Part shown: positions 37,035 through 50,030 of the stretch, piece by piece
How the letters are laid out: the number at the start of each line of letters is the position of its first letter
Numbering within the stretch: the stretch's first letter is position 1
Source of the DNA: Rhizopus arrhizus
Lineage: Eukaryota > Mucoromycota > Mucoromycetes > Mucorales > Rhizopodaceae
DNA: 64,000 nucleotides
Assembly: GCA_024220505.1 (NCBI GenBank)
Contig: JAKZZE010000002.1
Coordinates: 2,170,001 to 2,234,000 of the forward strand
Reading direction: 5' to 3'
Notes under the pieces: model-generated
Told to the model about the DNA's origin: nothing
What the model saw: the letters and a program-made list of their open reading frames with translations, nothing else
Database searches by the model: none
Made by a program: the position numbers and the translations under genes

Positions 37035-38702
37035 ATGTCTGACGGAAGATTAGAAAAAATGGACAAGGACTTCAGTCCTCAAGTAGATGCTCTTTTACCA
37101 GAAACTGAAGCATTAGCAAAGGTAAAGCAATCTTTTTTTTTTTGAAAAACATTAATATTTACAGTGTCATTTAGCAAGGCAAAATAAACGAAGCTTTGGA
37201 CAAGTTGTTGTCCTTGGAAAAACAAGCTAGAAATGTAAACAGAGTGAACTTTATTTTGATATAATAGCTAATTCTTTATTCACAGGCTGCCGACCAAGAA
37301 TCTACTGGACGTATCCTTGTTCAAGTTGTAAAATTATGTTATGAAGTTAAAGATTGGAAGCTTTTAAATGAGCAAATTGTCTTACTCTCTAAGAAACACG
37401 GTCAACTTAAAGCCGTAAGCATAAACAATGCTTTAGCCAAAAGAAAATCTAGCTAATCAACTTTTATTAGGCAACATCAAAAATGGTTCAAGAAGCAATG
37501 AGTTACCTTGATTCAACACCCAACATGGAAACAAAGCTCGAGTTGATTGATACTCTTCGTACTGTTACTGATGGAAAGGTAATTAAGCGAAAGAGAAAAA
37601 AGACATAATTAACGATCGTCATGTTCTAGATTTACGTCGAAGTTGAACGTGCACGTATTACGCGACTTTTATCAAAGATTCGCGAAGATGAAGGAAAGAT
37701 TGCTGAAGCAGCTGATATTCTTCAGGAACTTCAAGTAGAAACATTTGGTTCTATGGATAAACGTGAAAAGGTTGAATTTATCTTGGAGCAAATGAGACTG
37801 TGCTTAGCCAAACACGATTATGTTCGAACTCAAATCATTTCAAAGAAGATCAATACAAAATTCTTCCAAGATAAGGAAAATGAGGCAAGTGATTTGTCAA
37901 TATGAAAACAAGAGCTTTCGTTTAATAGATAGAATGTGTATATAGGATCTTAAACTTAGATTTTATGAATTAATGATTCAACATGCCTTACATGAAGATC
38001 AATATTTGAATGTCCATAAATACTATAAGCAAATTTACGATTCAGAATCAATTCAGCAAGACGAAACAAAATGGAAAGTTGCACTGGAAAATGCAATCTT
38101 GTTTGTCATTTTAGCACCATTTGATAATGAACAATCTGACTTGCTTCATCGCATTTATGGCGATGTTAAATTAGCACAAATCCCTCAATACCAAGAGTTT
38201 GCTAAATACTTTGTTACGACTGAATTGATGAGATGGGTATCTATTGAAGAAACATATGGACCCTTGTTTAGTCAATCAGCAGCATTCAACCGCTCTACTG
38301 AAGAGGGACAAAAGAGATGGAAGGAGCTTCATAATCGAGTGATTGAGCACAATATTCGAGTGGTTGCTAAATACTATACAAGAGTCACTACAAAGAGATT
38401 AACTCAATTACTTGATTTGAATGAGAAGGATACGGAAGAGTTCTTATCCAAGTTGGTTGTATCCAAGACAATTTATGCTCGTATTGATCGTACTGCTGGT
38501 ATCATTAATTTCCAAACAAAGAAGGATGCAAACCAAATACTGAATGACTGGTCAAGCGATATCAATTCATTATTAAACTTGATAGAAAAGACTTGCCATT
38601 TAATTTCTAAAGAGGTAGGCAGAGTTAAATAGAGTTTGATATCATTGTTATTAACTTGTGCTTTAATAGGAAATGGTACATAGCATAGCAAAAGTTAAAT
38701 AA
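37035..38702 (+). CDS. RPN5: 26S proteasome lid subunit Rpn5
   Basis: PCI-domain scaffold subunit of the 19S lid, PSMD12 in animals. Seven exons, 37035-37121, 37175-37234, 37286-37414, 37471-37578, 37630-37884, 37946-38614 and 38670-38702, give 446 residues (yeast 445). Family landmarks are [42 protein letters not shown], the PCI/winged-helix part [20 protein letters not shown] and the end segment [20 protein letters not shown]. The intron 37885-37945 starts with GC (GAG|GCAAGT), a GC-AG intron; no GT donor gives an open, conserved junction. The final exon is only 33 nt. Confidence 0.95.
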
Positions 38703-39959
38703 ACCCATATTTCACAATAAATAGGATATTTTTGGTTAGGGAAAGATGGCTTTACCTAGAGTTTATCTAATATATAAAACCAATGTTTTATTTTTATTAC
38801 ACCTCTCCTAATTGATAAGCTGGAGGGCTTGCTTTATTATTATTTAGATGTTCTTAACAGGACAATCATAAGACAATAGAGCAATATCTTATTAATAATT
38901 TGTGAGTCTGTTTGATACTTTATGAAAACGATTATGGGATAATGATTATATTTGGCTACATTTAAGACATACCGAAATGTTGTAAATTTGTCATACATCG
39001 CGTTTGATTTTCAACAAAAGTAATATAATATGACATACAAAAGTTGGGACAGTGAATATGTTTTTCTGTAAAAGGGTCCTACTGAATACTATCGATTCAT
39101 CAGAAAGTACTGTATTTTCTTTTTCTGTTTATAGCGACATTATTAATACACTACGATAGCTATAATTACAGTTTTACTCTGTTCATACTTTTACATGCTA
39201 ATTTTGAATAATGGCAATCAATAAAGCATTAAAGCCACATTCTCTATTAAACTATCCTTCTCACTTCCTTTCCCGCCTACCGCTTACGATTATCGATTTT
39301 AAATACACATTTATTAAATATGTTATCTGTACAAGGTGTATCTTCCTGAATCATGCATTTATACAATGAAGTGTAGAATGAGAGTCTCCCAACTGCGGGT
39401 TTGTTGGATAAAAATAATCAGAGCTTAAAAGTGCTATCGAAAACAAATCAAGTTGGTGTCTAATAAAAAGTTTACATTAGATGTGCTTGATTGACAAGGC
39501 AAAAGAGAGGTTAAATACAATCACAAAGTTGACAAGTCCATCCAAGACACTAAAGTTCAGTTGATCATACAAGAATTATAAAGATGGTACAAAAATATTA
39601 CAATAGAAAGGAATTCTTTAGAAAGCAACAAAACCATACTTAGGTTTGAATAAATGACTGTGTATTAAACCGTTTAAATTCCAAGTTTCTGTAACTCCTA
39701 TGCGTATTTATATTTTAACAAGTACTTTACCTTTACATCACTATTGTTGAAGTTGTTGTCAAACCCACTATATCATTCACAGTTTCCTCGATTATGTCTA
39801 CTAGAAGTAAAGCTACACATATTCCCTCCATACTTAAGTGCTTTTGTAAATAGTCGATCATTATAAAGATCTAATACTTTATTGAAGTGATTTATATGTA
39901 AAAAAGAAAAGTTGTTCTATACAAAAAAAAGGGGCTGATAGTTGGTATTCATCGTCTCT
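38703..39959. other. Intergenic between RPN5 and the bS16m gene
   Basis: About 1.26 kb of AT-rich DNA between convergent genes. I see no protein-like frame, RNA gene or repeat that I can support. Confidence 0.45.
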
Positions 39960-40323
39960 TTATAATTCCTTAAACTTCTTGGCTGCTGTTTCCATCCAAG
40001 GCTTGGGTGCTTGAGGCATCAAATCAGCCTGTATGTTAAAAAAAGAAATAAGCAACCTAATTATAACCTATTCTTATCCCAGTTACCTTCACAAGCAATT
40101 TTTCAACGGGCTCAGAGGGTTGTGCACCAACGGTTAACCAATATTTAGCACGTTCAAAATTCAAATTGATCAATTTATTTCCATCTTTGTCAGGGATTGG
40201 ATTATATGAGCCGATCTTTTCAATAGGTTTACTGTTACGTCCTGTACGAGCATTGGATACAACAATTTGGTAGAAAGGTAAATTACGACGACCGTGACGA
40301 GCAAGACGAATGCGAACAACCAT
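39960..40323 (-). CDS. MRPS16: Mitochondrial small-subunit ribosomal protein bS16m
   Basis: Exons 40087-40323 and 39960-40028 give 101 residues. The start [20 protein letters not shown], followed by [18 protein letters not shown] and [16 protein letters not shown], is the classic bacterial-type S16 fold. It is expected in the mitochondrial 30S-like subunit; the N-terminal Arg-rich segment may serve as the import signal without cleavage. The C-terminal extension ([20 protein letters not shown]) is encoded by the second exon. Confidence 0.95.
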
Positions 40324-42499
40324 TTTTTATTTCAAGGTAGAAGAGCAGTAAAAAAAAATCCCCTTTACTTTTTTTTTTTTTCTTCAGACCCTGCCGTATA
40401 ATGCAGTCACACCAAGGCCACTCTATTATTTTGATAGCATAAAGCGTTTGTTGGAAAGAATCATTAAAGATAGTGAACATAATTTTTACGTATTGTAAAT
40501 TCTCTATAAATGTTGATATTGCTTTGGATGCAGATTTAATGGTAAAATAAAAGAAAATGAGACAAACTTCGGTATTGTTAAAGGTAAATGTCAAGATTGG
40601 ATGTTAAACAAATACACCATAAAACCATTAAATCAAACTTTGCGATCACAATAAAAAAAAAAGAGGGGAAAAGTGTTTATGGGATAGAAAGACTGCAAAA
40701 TCCATCAATGATATTGCCAATCAAACAGGGACAATTCAATTTTGAAGCTCGTCTGGTCCTCTCTCGTACTCCGAATGATCCTTATGAAATTGTAAATTGA
40801 ATGTAAAGAATTATATTGAAAACAATCATACAAAGAGCACAGTTTTGTAACTGTTTATATTCAATGTTTATTTATCACTCACTTTCCTAGTTGAAATAAA
40901 AAAAAAAAAAAGGAAAACAATGAAAGCCTTCTTACGATGAAGATACCAAAAAAAAAAAAAAAAAAAAAAAGAGGGAGGGGATTTTGTTATTGCAGAAGAC
41001 GATACTTTTGAAAGAAGTTTTTGATATGCCCAAAAAAGAATTAATTGGTAGCATAGTTTATTGATATTATTTGTAGTTGGAAAGATACCAATTTGAATCT
41101 AATGCCTTCATGTATTAGAGAGAATTTAACCTATAGAAAACAATGTTGTCTGTCATATGATCCAATATAAACAAAAATATGAAATTAAAGGGATTCAACT
41201 TTTATTTTACGAGACTTTATGCTATTGAACATATTTGTATTCATCTCAAAAGGGGATTTAGAGACAAGCTAACAGTATAGAAACAACATGAACTGGTCAA
41301 AAGTCTGTCTTATGAACATATGGACTGTGTAGGGACCATTCTTCTAAAGATACTTGTGGCTAGTAAGTCTCAAAAATGTTAGGGACGTAATTGATACCAA
41401 AGATGGGATTATATACTGTTTCATAAAATAATATTGTAAAGTGCCTTTGCTAAAATAGTTCACATATTAAAATTTGTATCTATTGAATCGCTCTCTTTCT
41501 CTCTCTTTTCATATTAGTGTCAAATGAATAATAATAAAAAAAAAAAAATGAACAAGTGTTACTTCTTTTTATATAAAATAAATTTCTTAATATGAAACAT
41601 AACATCCTAATCACTGCATGCAGGGTTCAAAAAATAAAGGGCATCCAAGTCTATTTAATTTCTTAATAAAGAAAATTCCGTATTGAATAAAGACTCATAA
41701 TTCAAATTGAACAAATTCTGAAACATATCAAAATAAGAAACCACAATGAAACCCCGTATATTTCTATTTGTAGTCTTTTTACTATAAACAAGTAAATTGA
41801 AATATACTTTTTATACATATTCAATGATACCAAGCCTTTGTATTGTGCCTTAATCAAGTATTCATTCGGAGTATCAATTAAATTTTCCACTCAAACTTGT
41901 TTCGATCCACACGTGGATAAGATGATTGGTTACCGAATAGAACAAGATCTTGGACATCCCTCTTTTCCATTGTTTCCAAATGAAATGTTTGAAAATTTTT
42001 TATATTACTTTGAGACAAAAAAAAAAAAAAAACTTTTTTTAGTAAATGTTTTAATTTTTATTTAAATAAGGAGTTCGAATTTCATTCCATCTTTTATAAC
42101 AATAAAAAGAAACAAAAAGAGACAAAAGAATTTGATGGGCAAGAAATATTTTAAAAAGGGCTCATCCATTTTCATTGGTCGTACAGACTTGGTTGAGTTC
42201 AATGTACCACACGTGTTGTCGTGTGAGGTCTATCAGAGCCAATCGCTTGTCGGAAAAAAGTAACACAGCTCTTCGCCATTTAAAAGTAAATGCCTATCTT
42301 TGTACCTTTTGGACTCCATTACAAATCAGTAACAAGAAAGAGACAAAATAGTTAAATTTTCAATTCTTGCTTTCTGACTTTTTCTCTCTCTCTCCCTTTC
42401 TATCCACGGAGCTTTTTTGCTTATTCCTTACTATAAAATAACAAGGACTATCCATTTTTTATTCCGAACTCTTTTCTTTTCATTTTCTATATTAAAAAA
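40324..42499. other. 2.2-kb intergenic region
   Basis: Holds the upstream region of the bS16m gene on one side and of the phosphate transporter on the other. A runs occur near 40900 and 40950. The final 150 bp are C/T-rich (CTCTCTCTCTCCC), probably the transporter leader. Short open frames at 40588-40800 and 41838-42065 are not protein-like. No gene supported. Confidence 0.45.
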
Positions 42500-44862
42500 A
42501 TGAAATTCTCCCACTCTTTGCAATTCAATGCAGTACCTGATTGGATTGACAACTATGTTGCGTAAGTAGTAAAGATATTTCTTTGCTTTACTTTTTTTCA
42601 TTATTAATAATGCTCTTTAGTTATGACCAATTAAAAAAACTCATCTTTCAAATCGAAAAAGAAAAAGTAGATAATTTGAACAATTCTGTGGATCCAGAAA
42701 AACTTGGCTCAATTACTACCCAAGGAGAAGATCGTTTCCTAAGCCAATTAGACTTGCAACTCGAAAAAGTATTTTGTTTTTATTCTGAAAAAGAATCAGA
42801 ATTATACAGTCAATTAGATGATCTCGCTCATGTATTGTCAGAGTCCATGCCATCTCAAAACATTCTCTCTGACAATCATTTTTTAAACTCTCCTTTAAGC
42901 GAATTGGACTCTACTATCAATATTCCTATCAAAGAAACTGTTTCTATGAAAGAACCTGACCGAAAAATGTCAATTGAATCACGCCTTACTGTTGATAGTC
43001 ATCCTGGCCAATATGTCGAACAATTGGTTGATCTTCGAAGTCAACTCATCATACTCTACGTGTCCTTATCTGAATTAGACTCTTATGTTGAATTGAATCG
43101 TATGGCTTTTGAAAAGATTTTGAAAAAGCACGATAAAGTCCTTGACGGAGATTTAAGAACACAATATTTAAAAAAGATGGTTCTTGATTCTAGACCCTTT
43201 ATGCCTCAAACAATCGATTTATTACGCTCTCAAATTGAACGTGTCGAACGTATTTATGCTGATGCTTTCTGCAACGGCAACACGGCTATTGCCGTTCGCC
43301 AGATGAAAACCCATTTGAGAGATCAAATTACTTATGATCGTAATACGGTCTGGAAAGACATGGTCGGTCAAGAACGCAAGACACTCGATGCACACGTCAA
43401 CTCAGTCACTCCTCCAAAATCTTATTCAATTCCATTCACTCAACACAGAATTCCTACCGAAACTGCACACAACCTCATCTGCTTCTTGCTCTCTGTCATC
43501 CTCTTTGCTGTTCTTCTCAATGTCAACACCTTTGGAGATACTCAGGAAAATTACTGCTTTGCTTTACTGCTCTTTGCTGCTGTCATGTGGGCTACTGAAG
43601 CCATTCCTCTCTATGCAACCTCACTCTTGATTCCCTTTTTGGTCGTTCTCTTGGGCATCCTGCGTAACGCAGATGGAACACCGATGACTGCACATGCTGC
43701 CGCCAAGTCTGTCTTTGCCTCAATGTACAGTGGAACGATCATGATGCTTCTCGGAGGTTTTTCAATTGCGGCTGCCTTATCTAAATATGGTATTGCTAAA
43801 GCCTTTGCTACTCATGTTCTCTCTCGTGCCGGTACACGTCCTCGATGGGTACTTCTTTCTATTATGGCCGTAGCTACCTTTTTGTGTATGTGGATCTCTA
43901 ATGTGGCCACACCTGTCCTCTGCTTTTCTCTCATCAATCCCATCTTACGTACTTTACCCAGTGGTTCACCCGTTGCACCCTGTCTTCTACTTGGTATTGC
44001 TTTAGCTAGCTGCATTGGTGGTATGGCATCACCTATCTCGTCACCTCAAAACATTGTCACCATTCAATACATGTCACCTAACCCAGGCTGGGGTATCTGG
44101 TTTGGTGTTGCTCTTCCCATTTCAATCATCAGTGTCTTTATCTGCTGGGGTATGCTTTTGCTCGTCTACAGACCTGACCGAGCAGTTCCTCACTTGAACA
44201 AGATTAAGGCAACGCGGGATAAGATCACATGGACTCAAGTCTTTATTATGCTCATCACTATCCTGACCATCGCTCTTTGGTGTGCTGAGACCTCCTTGGA
44301 ATCCCACTTGGGTGACACGGGTGTGATTGCAACCATTCCACTCTTTGTCTTTTTTGGTACGGGTATCCTCAACAAGAATGATCTCAACGCTTTCCTTTGG
44401 TCTGTCGTCGTCTTGGCTCAAGGTGGCATGGCTCTTGGTAGCGCTGTGACTTCATCTGGATTATTGCAAGATATCGCTCTTCGTATCAAGGACGGTGTAG
44501 AAAACCTTCAACCAATCGCTATCCTTGCCATCTTTGCCTTCTTGCTCCTTGTCTTTTCTACATTTGTCTCTCATACCGTGGCTGCATTGATCATTGTGCC
44601 CATCGTTCAACAAGTCGGTGCCAATCTGCCCGTGCCACACGCCAATTTGCTCGTCATGGGCGCAGGATTAGCTTGTTCGGCTGGTATGGGTCTTCCTGTC
44701 TCTGGATACCCTAATATGTCTGCGGTCATGATGGAGGACCCAACAGGAAAACCTTATTTGAAGGCAAAGGACTTTATTATTGTTGGTGTACCTGTCAGTA
44801 TCGTGATTACTCTACTGATCTTTACTCTTGGATATGGTATCATGTCTGCTGTTGGTTATTAA
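42500..44862 (+). CDS. SPX-domain low-affinity phosphate transporter (PHO87/90/91 type)
   Basis: Exons 42500-42561 and 42621-44862 give 767 residues. The N-terminal SPX domain begins MKFSHSLQFNAVPDWIDNYV, then YDQLKKLIFQIEKE, and senses inositol pyrophosphates in the family. The C-terminal half is a divalent-anion:sodium symporter domain with about 12 helices, including FALLLFAAVMWATEAIPLYA, the SNVATPVL loop, a signature TVAALIIVPI segment and GLPVSGYPNMSAVM. Yeast Pho91 is vacuolar and Pho87/90 lie in the plasma membrane; which one this matches cannot be decided by eye. It has a short SPX-to-transporter linker compared with the yeast proteins (about 880-920 residues). Confidence 0.93.
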
Positions 44863-45098
44863 ACCCTTTATTTCTTCGCATTATCATTCGCATCATTACT
44901 TTTTTGTATCATACCTTTCAAACAGTGTCTCTCCTTTTGTAAAATACAGAAAAAAAAAACAACTTTCTTTAATAAACAGAAAACTACAATATTTTATCTC
45001 CTCCTCATCTCTTCAATCGTTATTTTTTTTTACAACAAGACAAAATAAAAGGAAAATGTCTATTACTTTATGTATATAAATATGTATATAGAAACTTA

Positions 45099-46389
45099 TT
45101 ATTGTTGAGCACATTGGACACCAGGACCGCCATGATGATCATCTTCATCGTCGTCTTCATTGTATGCAGAGTGAGATGCGTTATTTCTTCCTTGATAACC
45201 TTCAGCATCAACCAAAACAACGTCATCAACGTGTTTGCTACCAAAAGAAGGTAAAGTAGGACGAGGAGGCAAGATGGCTTCTAATTTTTTGATGGTATCT
45301 TCGTCAGTCCAGTTAGATTGAGGGAACTCTACAGTGAATTTGACAAAGAGGTGACCACGACTTTCGATACGGTGCATAGGCATACCTTCATTAGGAATGA
45401 CCTTGATCATATCAGGTTGAATGGCTTCACCGGGGAGTACACTAACCATAAGGACACGATCGTCTAAATGGGGTATAGCAAATTGACCACCAGCCAAAGC
45501 AGTCAAGAGGTCGATCTTGGCTTCGTAAACAAGATCATCTCCCTTACGAGTGAAACGAGGGTGAGGCTTTTCATCCAAGGCAATAATGATATCACCAGGA
45601 ACAACACCAGGTGCTTGATCTCCTTCACCAGAGAATGTAATCTTTTGGCCATCACGCATACCACGTTCAATACGAACTTCAAGAATCTTTCGGTCGCTGA
45701 TAATCTTTTTACCCAAACATTGCTTACAGCGATCTTTTTCATTAATGACTTCACCGGTTCCACGACATTCGGGACAGGCTTGCTGCACTTGCTGAATCAT
45801 AGGTCCCATCTGTCTCATCATGATACGAATACCTTGACCATTACAACCTCTGCAAGATTGAACAGCGCCCTCCTTGCCTCCCTTACCGTCACACTTGCTG
45901 CAAAGAACATTCTTTTGAAGGGCCAACTTGCTGGTCTTGCCGAGATAAAGGTCTTCAAGAGTCACCTTCAATTGGTGCATCATGTCCTTACCACGACGGG
46001 GTCCTTGAGGTCCACGACGACCACCTCCACCTCCAAAGAATCCTCCACCGCCTCCAAACAATTGGGAAAACAAGTCTTCGGCATTCATACCGCCCATACC
46101 GCCTTGACCGTTTAATCCTTCTTCACCATACTGATCATAAACTTCTCTCTTCTCGGCATCAGACAAGATTTCATAAGCATGAGAGATCTCTTTGAATTTA
46201 TCTCCTGCATCAGGATTCTAGCAAAGAAAAAAAAAAAGTTTAGATCCAATTTTTCTAGATTACTTGCTTTGTTCCTACTTTATCAGGGTGATACTTTAAA
46301 GCAAGTTTTCTGTAGGCTTTCTTGAGTTCACTTTCAGTTGCAGAAGGACTGACACCCAAAATATCATAATATTTAGTTTCGGCCACCAT
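45099..46389 (-). CDS. YDJ1: Type I DnaJ/Hsp40 chaperone, farnesylated (YDJ1-like)
   Basis: Hsp70 co-chaperone of the cytosol and ER surface. Exons 46279-46389 and 45099-46217 give 409 residues, the same length as yeast Ydj1. The order is a J domain with LALKYHPDK, a G/F region ([14 protein letters not shown]), four zinc-finger CxxC units (CSKC, CRGC, CPEC, CKQC), the substrate-binding C-terminal domains, an acidic DDDEDDHH tail and the terminal CAQQ, a CaaX box expected to be farnesylated (Ydj1 ends CASQ). The single intron lies just after HPDK. Convergent with the phosphate transporter gene, 236 bp apart. Confidence 0.96.
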
Positions 46390-46508
46390 TGATGAAAAAA
46401 GAGTAAAGAAAGTATTAAAAAAAAAGATTTTTTTATAATCTAAGGCACCAAAAAAAAAACTTTCTAGTGTTTTCTAATAAAGCCTTTTGATTGGTTTATT
46501 TTTATTAT

Positions 46509-47698
46509 TTATTTTTTCTCTTGAAAAGGTTCAACCAACATTTTCGAAAACTCCTTAATTTCTTCTACCCCACGTACTTCCTTTGTTAACAAAGGCATAC
46601 GCACAATATGAAAGTCTTCATAAAGATCATAAATTTGATCCAAGTATTTTTGTTGCATTTTATGACGAACTGTGCAATGTTCACAGTTGGAATCTATGCA
46701 AAAGATATGAGTACACTACATATACTTTATATTTAAGTTACCATTTTTAGGGAATAATAATTGGTTGACAATGATGTTGTGTGTGTCAATATGATAAGAA
46801 GTTAACTCTTGAATCATACGTTCTGTTTCATATAAAGATAAGAATTCTGAAATACACACACAGACAAAAGTAGTAATATTCTATAATTGTATTAATAAAC
46901 AATAATATACACACTGCTTTCACTTACAGGATCCTTGAATTGTTTGTTAACTTCATTAATAACTGATCTCATTTCTTCTAGTTTCGAAAACATGTCTTCT
47001 TGATTTGCATTCACGCCCATCATGCCAGACATTTGTTGAACCATGGGTCCAAAACGACCACTGAGACCACTGATTTTAGCCAAGGCCTTTTCTAAAACAG
47101 TAGGGAATGATAGAAAACGTAGAGTGTGTCCGGTGGGTGCAGTATCAAATACGACAACTGAATAAGACATGGTCTTGACTTGTTTCATTACTTCAGCAAA
47201 GCCCATTGCTTCATCCACACCAGGAATAGCATAAGCCAAGTCCTGCATCATGCCACCCATTGGGTTATTCTGTTCAGCTATATTTTATATAGTTTAACTA
47301 ACAAATCTATACCGAATGCATACGGTCTTACATTGCTCAATCATTTCTTGTATGCTAGAAGTAGGATCAATTTCCATAGCGTAAAGATTATTGAATCCGT
47401 TCACAAGGGTTGCTTCTTTAGAGAACTTTTGTCCAAATGCATCTGAAAGGTTGTGGGCGGGATCGGTTGAAATCAACAAGACTGATTCACGTACTTTTGA
47501 AAGTTGAACAGCCAAAGAGCAAGAGCTGGTGGTTTTACCTTTTGACGTTTATAAGTAAATCGTTTTATTCATTTGACTGTTTTACTTACCAACACCGCCT
47601 TTACCACCTACAAAGATCCAGTGAAGTGAATCTTGGTCTAAGATATTTTGAAGAGTAGGCTCAAGTGGTTGAAAGTCGTCATCTGACATGTCTGACAT
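46509..47698 (-). CDS. GET3: Get3/ASNA1 ATPase, tail-anchored protein targeting
   Basis: Cytosolic ATPase that carries tail-anchored membrane proteins to the ER receptor Get1/Get2. Five minus-strand exons, 47590-47698, 47332-47538, 46928-47277, 46742-46880 and 46509-46693, give 329 residues. Landmarks are the P-loop [14 protein letters not shown] (split by an intron inside the loop), [50 protein letters not shown] and the zinc CXXC pair in SNCEHC. The acceptor before exon 4 is the TAG at about 46881; using the later TTTCAG would delete conserved TTFVCVC. Starts 120 bp upstream of the DnaJ start on the same strand. Confidence 0.95.
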
Positions 47699-49502
47699 TT
47701 TACGTAAAAAGATTAAGTGTTCACAGAAAGAGAAAAGTGAGTACGATTTATATTGCTGAGATTAAAAGTAAAACAAAAGAATAATAGAGCTCTATGTGTA
47801 AGCAACTTCAAAAGCAACTGAAGCCATTCATCCAGATCAAGCAGTGACTTAAACCAGAGAGAGCATTCATATCAACTATCCATCTTTTTTTATCTTGTGT
47901 GCAAATATGATGTTTCTGTAGTTAGTAACTCTCAAAAGGGTCCTGAAATTGAAAGTCTCGGTTCCAAAAACGGTAAAAGTTGATTTTGACTACAAGAGAA
48001 ATTGGCCACTGATTTTATGTTATCATAGTGCATTTCATTAGATTTTTTTTACCATTTTATTTTATAGATATTTCATAAATATGAATATCAGGTAATTTGC
48101 TCTAGTTGATGTTTTTTGTGACAGGCAATTTTATTTTATCTGTTTACTTTTGCGAATAGATACACCTTAAATTATTCTACATTGCAAATCGATGATTTAA
48201 TGTAGATATAACTTATTCTTTTTGTTTACGGCTTTAATTAACTTATCTCAAAGAACAAATACAGCAAGTTATCTTATGTCACTTGACTAATTTTTTGCTC
48301 TATTGATCAGTCTTCAAATTTCCCTTTTATATATTGCTACTAAAGTTTTATGATTTCGCTAGCCATTCTTAATCATTTTATTACTACTGCATCACTAGAA
48401 ATGTAGGACTAACTTTTGTTTTTATCCCTTATAAGAAGTGCAGTCAAATTTTCATAGTCTGACAGCTGATAGATTTAGCTGACTATCGGCTGATCTTTGT
48501 TGGGAAGCGCATCCCATGATATACTTCTATTACAGCCGATAAAGCATCCAATATTACCTTGGTAGTTGGAAATGTGCGAGAATTGATTGATATATCAAAA
48601 GCTGCAATTCCATAAACATCATATGTCCTTTTTATATTGATGCTTCGTAGAAGCAATATGGTAACTGATTATTTGAAAAGTCATGACATTTCCGCAAAGC
48701 ATAGCCAAGGAATATATATTAATGCACAATTTTTTGTTTGTCATAATAAATATGTGTACGATGCATGTTATCTATTTGTGCTTTTTCGTGAACTATATCA
48801 TTTGAGCTATTGGGTTAATTAGCTCAGAAAGAGTACTTTAAATACGAAAAATATAAGGCTTGCTTGTGTGAATCAGTATAGCTTGTTTAAATAAGAGACA
48901 CATATATATTCATAAAAGAACCACCCAGATGTATCTCTAAAAGAGAAGAATTTGGACGGATAGTTTTTTGTCTACTGAATTACATGTATAAATATATTGA
49001 CATGGTTTAAAGGGGGAAAAAAATATTACAAAGCTTTGATGTTATGTAAGATATATTTATAAAGTTAGATTGAGCCCTATTTTGAAAGTGATAATCCTTT
49101 CTTCAAAATCATCAGACCAGTCTTTTCTTTTTTTTTTTTTTTTTTTTTTCAAAATTATATATTTGTATATAAAATATAACAAGTTAAGCAGATGTTATAA
49201 AAAAGTACTTATATAAGCAAAAAATCAATTACATTGGCTTAAAAAGCTGTTTCAATGCTCTATATAAAATAGTATTTTATCTTACTTATTGGCTCATTTA
49301 ATAAAATACAATAGAAGGGCAAGGTACTGTAACATACGTATGTTTTAGGTAATGTGTTCCATAATATGTCAACGACTCTAAATAGATTTTTAAGGCTAGG
49401 AAAAAAAAAGTATTCTTGATAATTAGCTATCCAATGTTGAAGAATATAGCGATAACGTTACCGTGATATCTCATGTAAAACTGACATGGAATCTCAGTAT
49501 CT

Positions 49503-50030
49503 TCAACTTTTTTTTATTTTCAATATCTTTACAAATTGCTTGATAATCTTTTCTTCATCACTTCTTTCCTTGTCAGGACTATTGTTGAAATTAATTTCGC
49601 CAGACAGCTCAGCAAACAATGGTGTAATCTTCTTGTTGTTCACTAAAAACGCAACACCGCCCCATTTCACATTTCCTGTTAAACTTGCTTGTTTCTATAT
49701 CCTGTATTATGTGTAAGTAGTATATTAAAATGTCATACATACTTACCATTGCATGATACAAACAAGCTATGCAAAGTTGAAATGGTGGTAAGAAATGCTG
49801 TATTTCGTTCTAATTGTTGCTGTTGCATTGGGCTTCTTGGGCTATCCATCAGATTCAAGCTATATTTATAGAAATTCGATATAGAAACTCGTTTATTTGG
49901 TATCGTCTGATATAGGGATTGAATAACTTACAAGTGCGTACAGATTAATTCTGTGAAATTTAAATCATTGTTAAGATCAAAAGGTTTTTCGAGACAAAGC
50001 ATGCGATCTGATAGCTGTTCTAATTACTTT
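49503..50030 (-). pseudogene. Second relic of the nuclease-like family
   Basis: Minus-strand frames read LSDRMLCLEKPFDLNNDLNF, then PNKRVSISNFYKYSLNLMDS, MQQQQLERNTAFLTTISTL, HSLFVSCN, an intron with good splice sites (49702-49746), then LTGNVKWGGVAFLVNNKKIT, PLFAELSGEINFNN and DEEKIIKQFVKIL before a stop. Frame shifts near 49690 and 49920 break it. The order matches the relic at 34.5-35.6 kb, and the E-x-S plus D..K..KQ-x-x-K helix resembles the gene at 60-61 kb. Non-functional remnant. Confidence 0.5.

Noticed and set aside
45468..46115. Long plus-strand open frame opposite the DnaJ gene
   Set aside because: Antisense shadow of the DnaJ coding sequence; the Thr/Ser-rich composition arises from the Gly/Lys codons on the other strand.
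46861..46930. TTTCAG as acceptor of the third GET3 intron
   Set aside because: It would remove conserved TTFVCVC and break the phase. The upstream TAG acceptor restores the family sequence.
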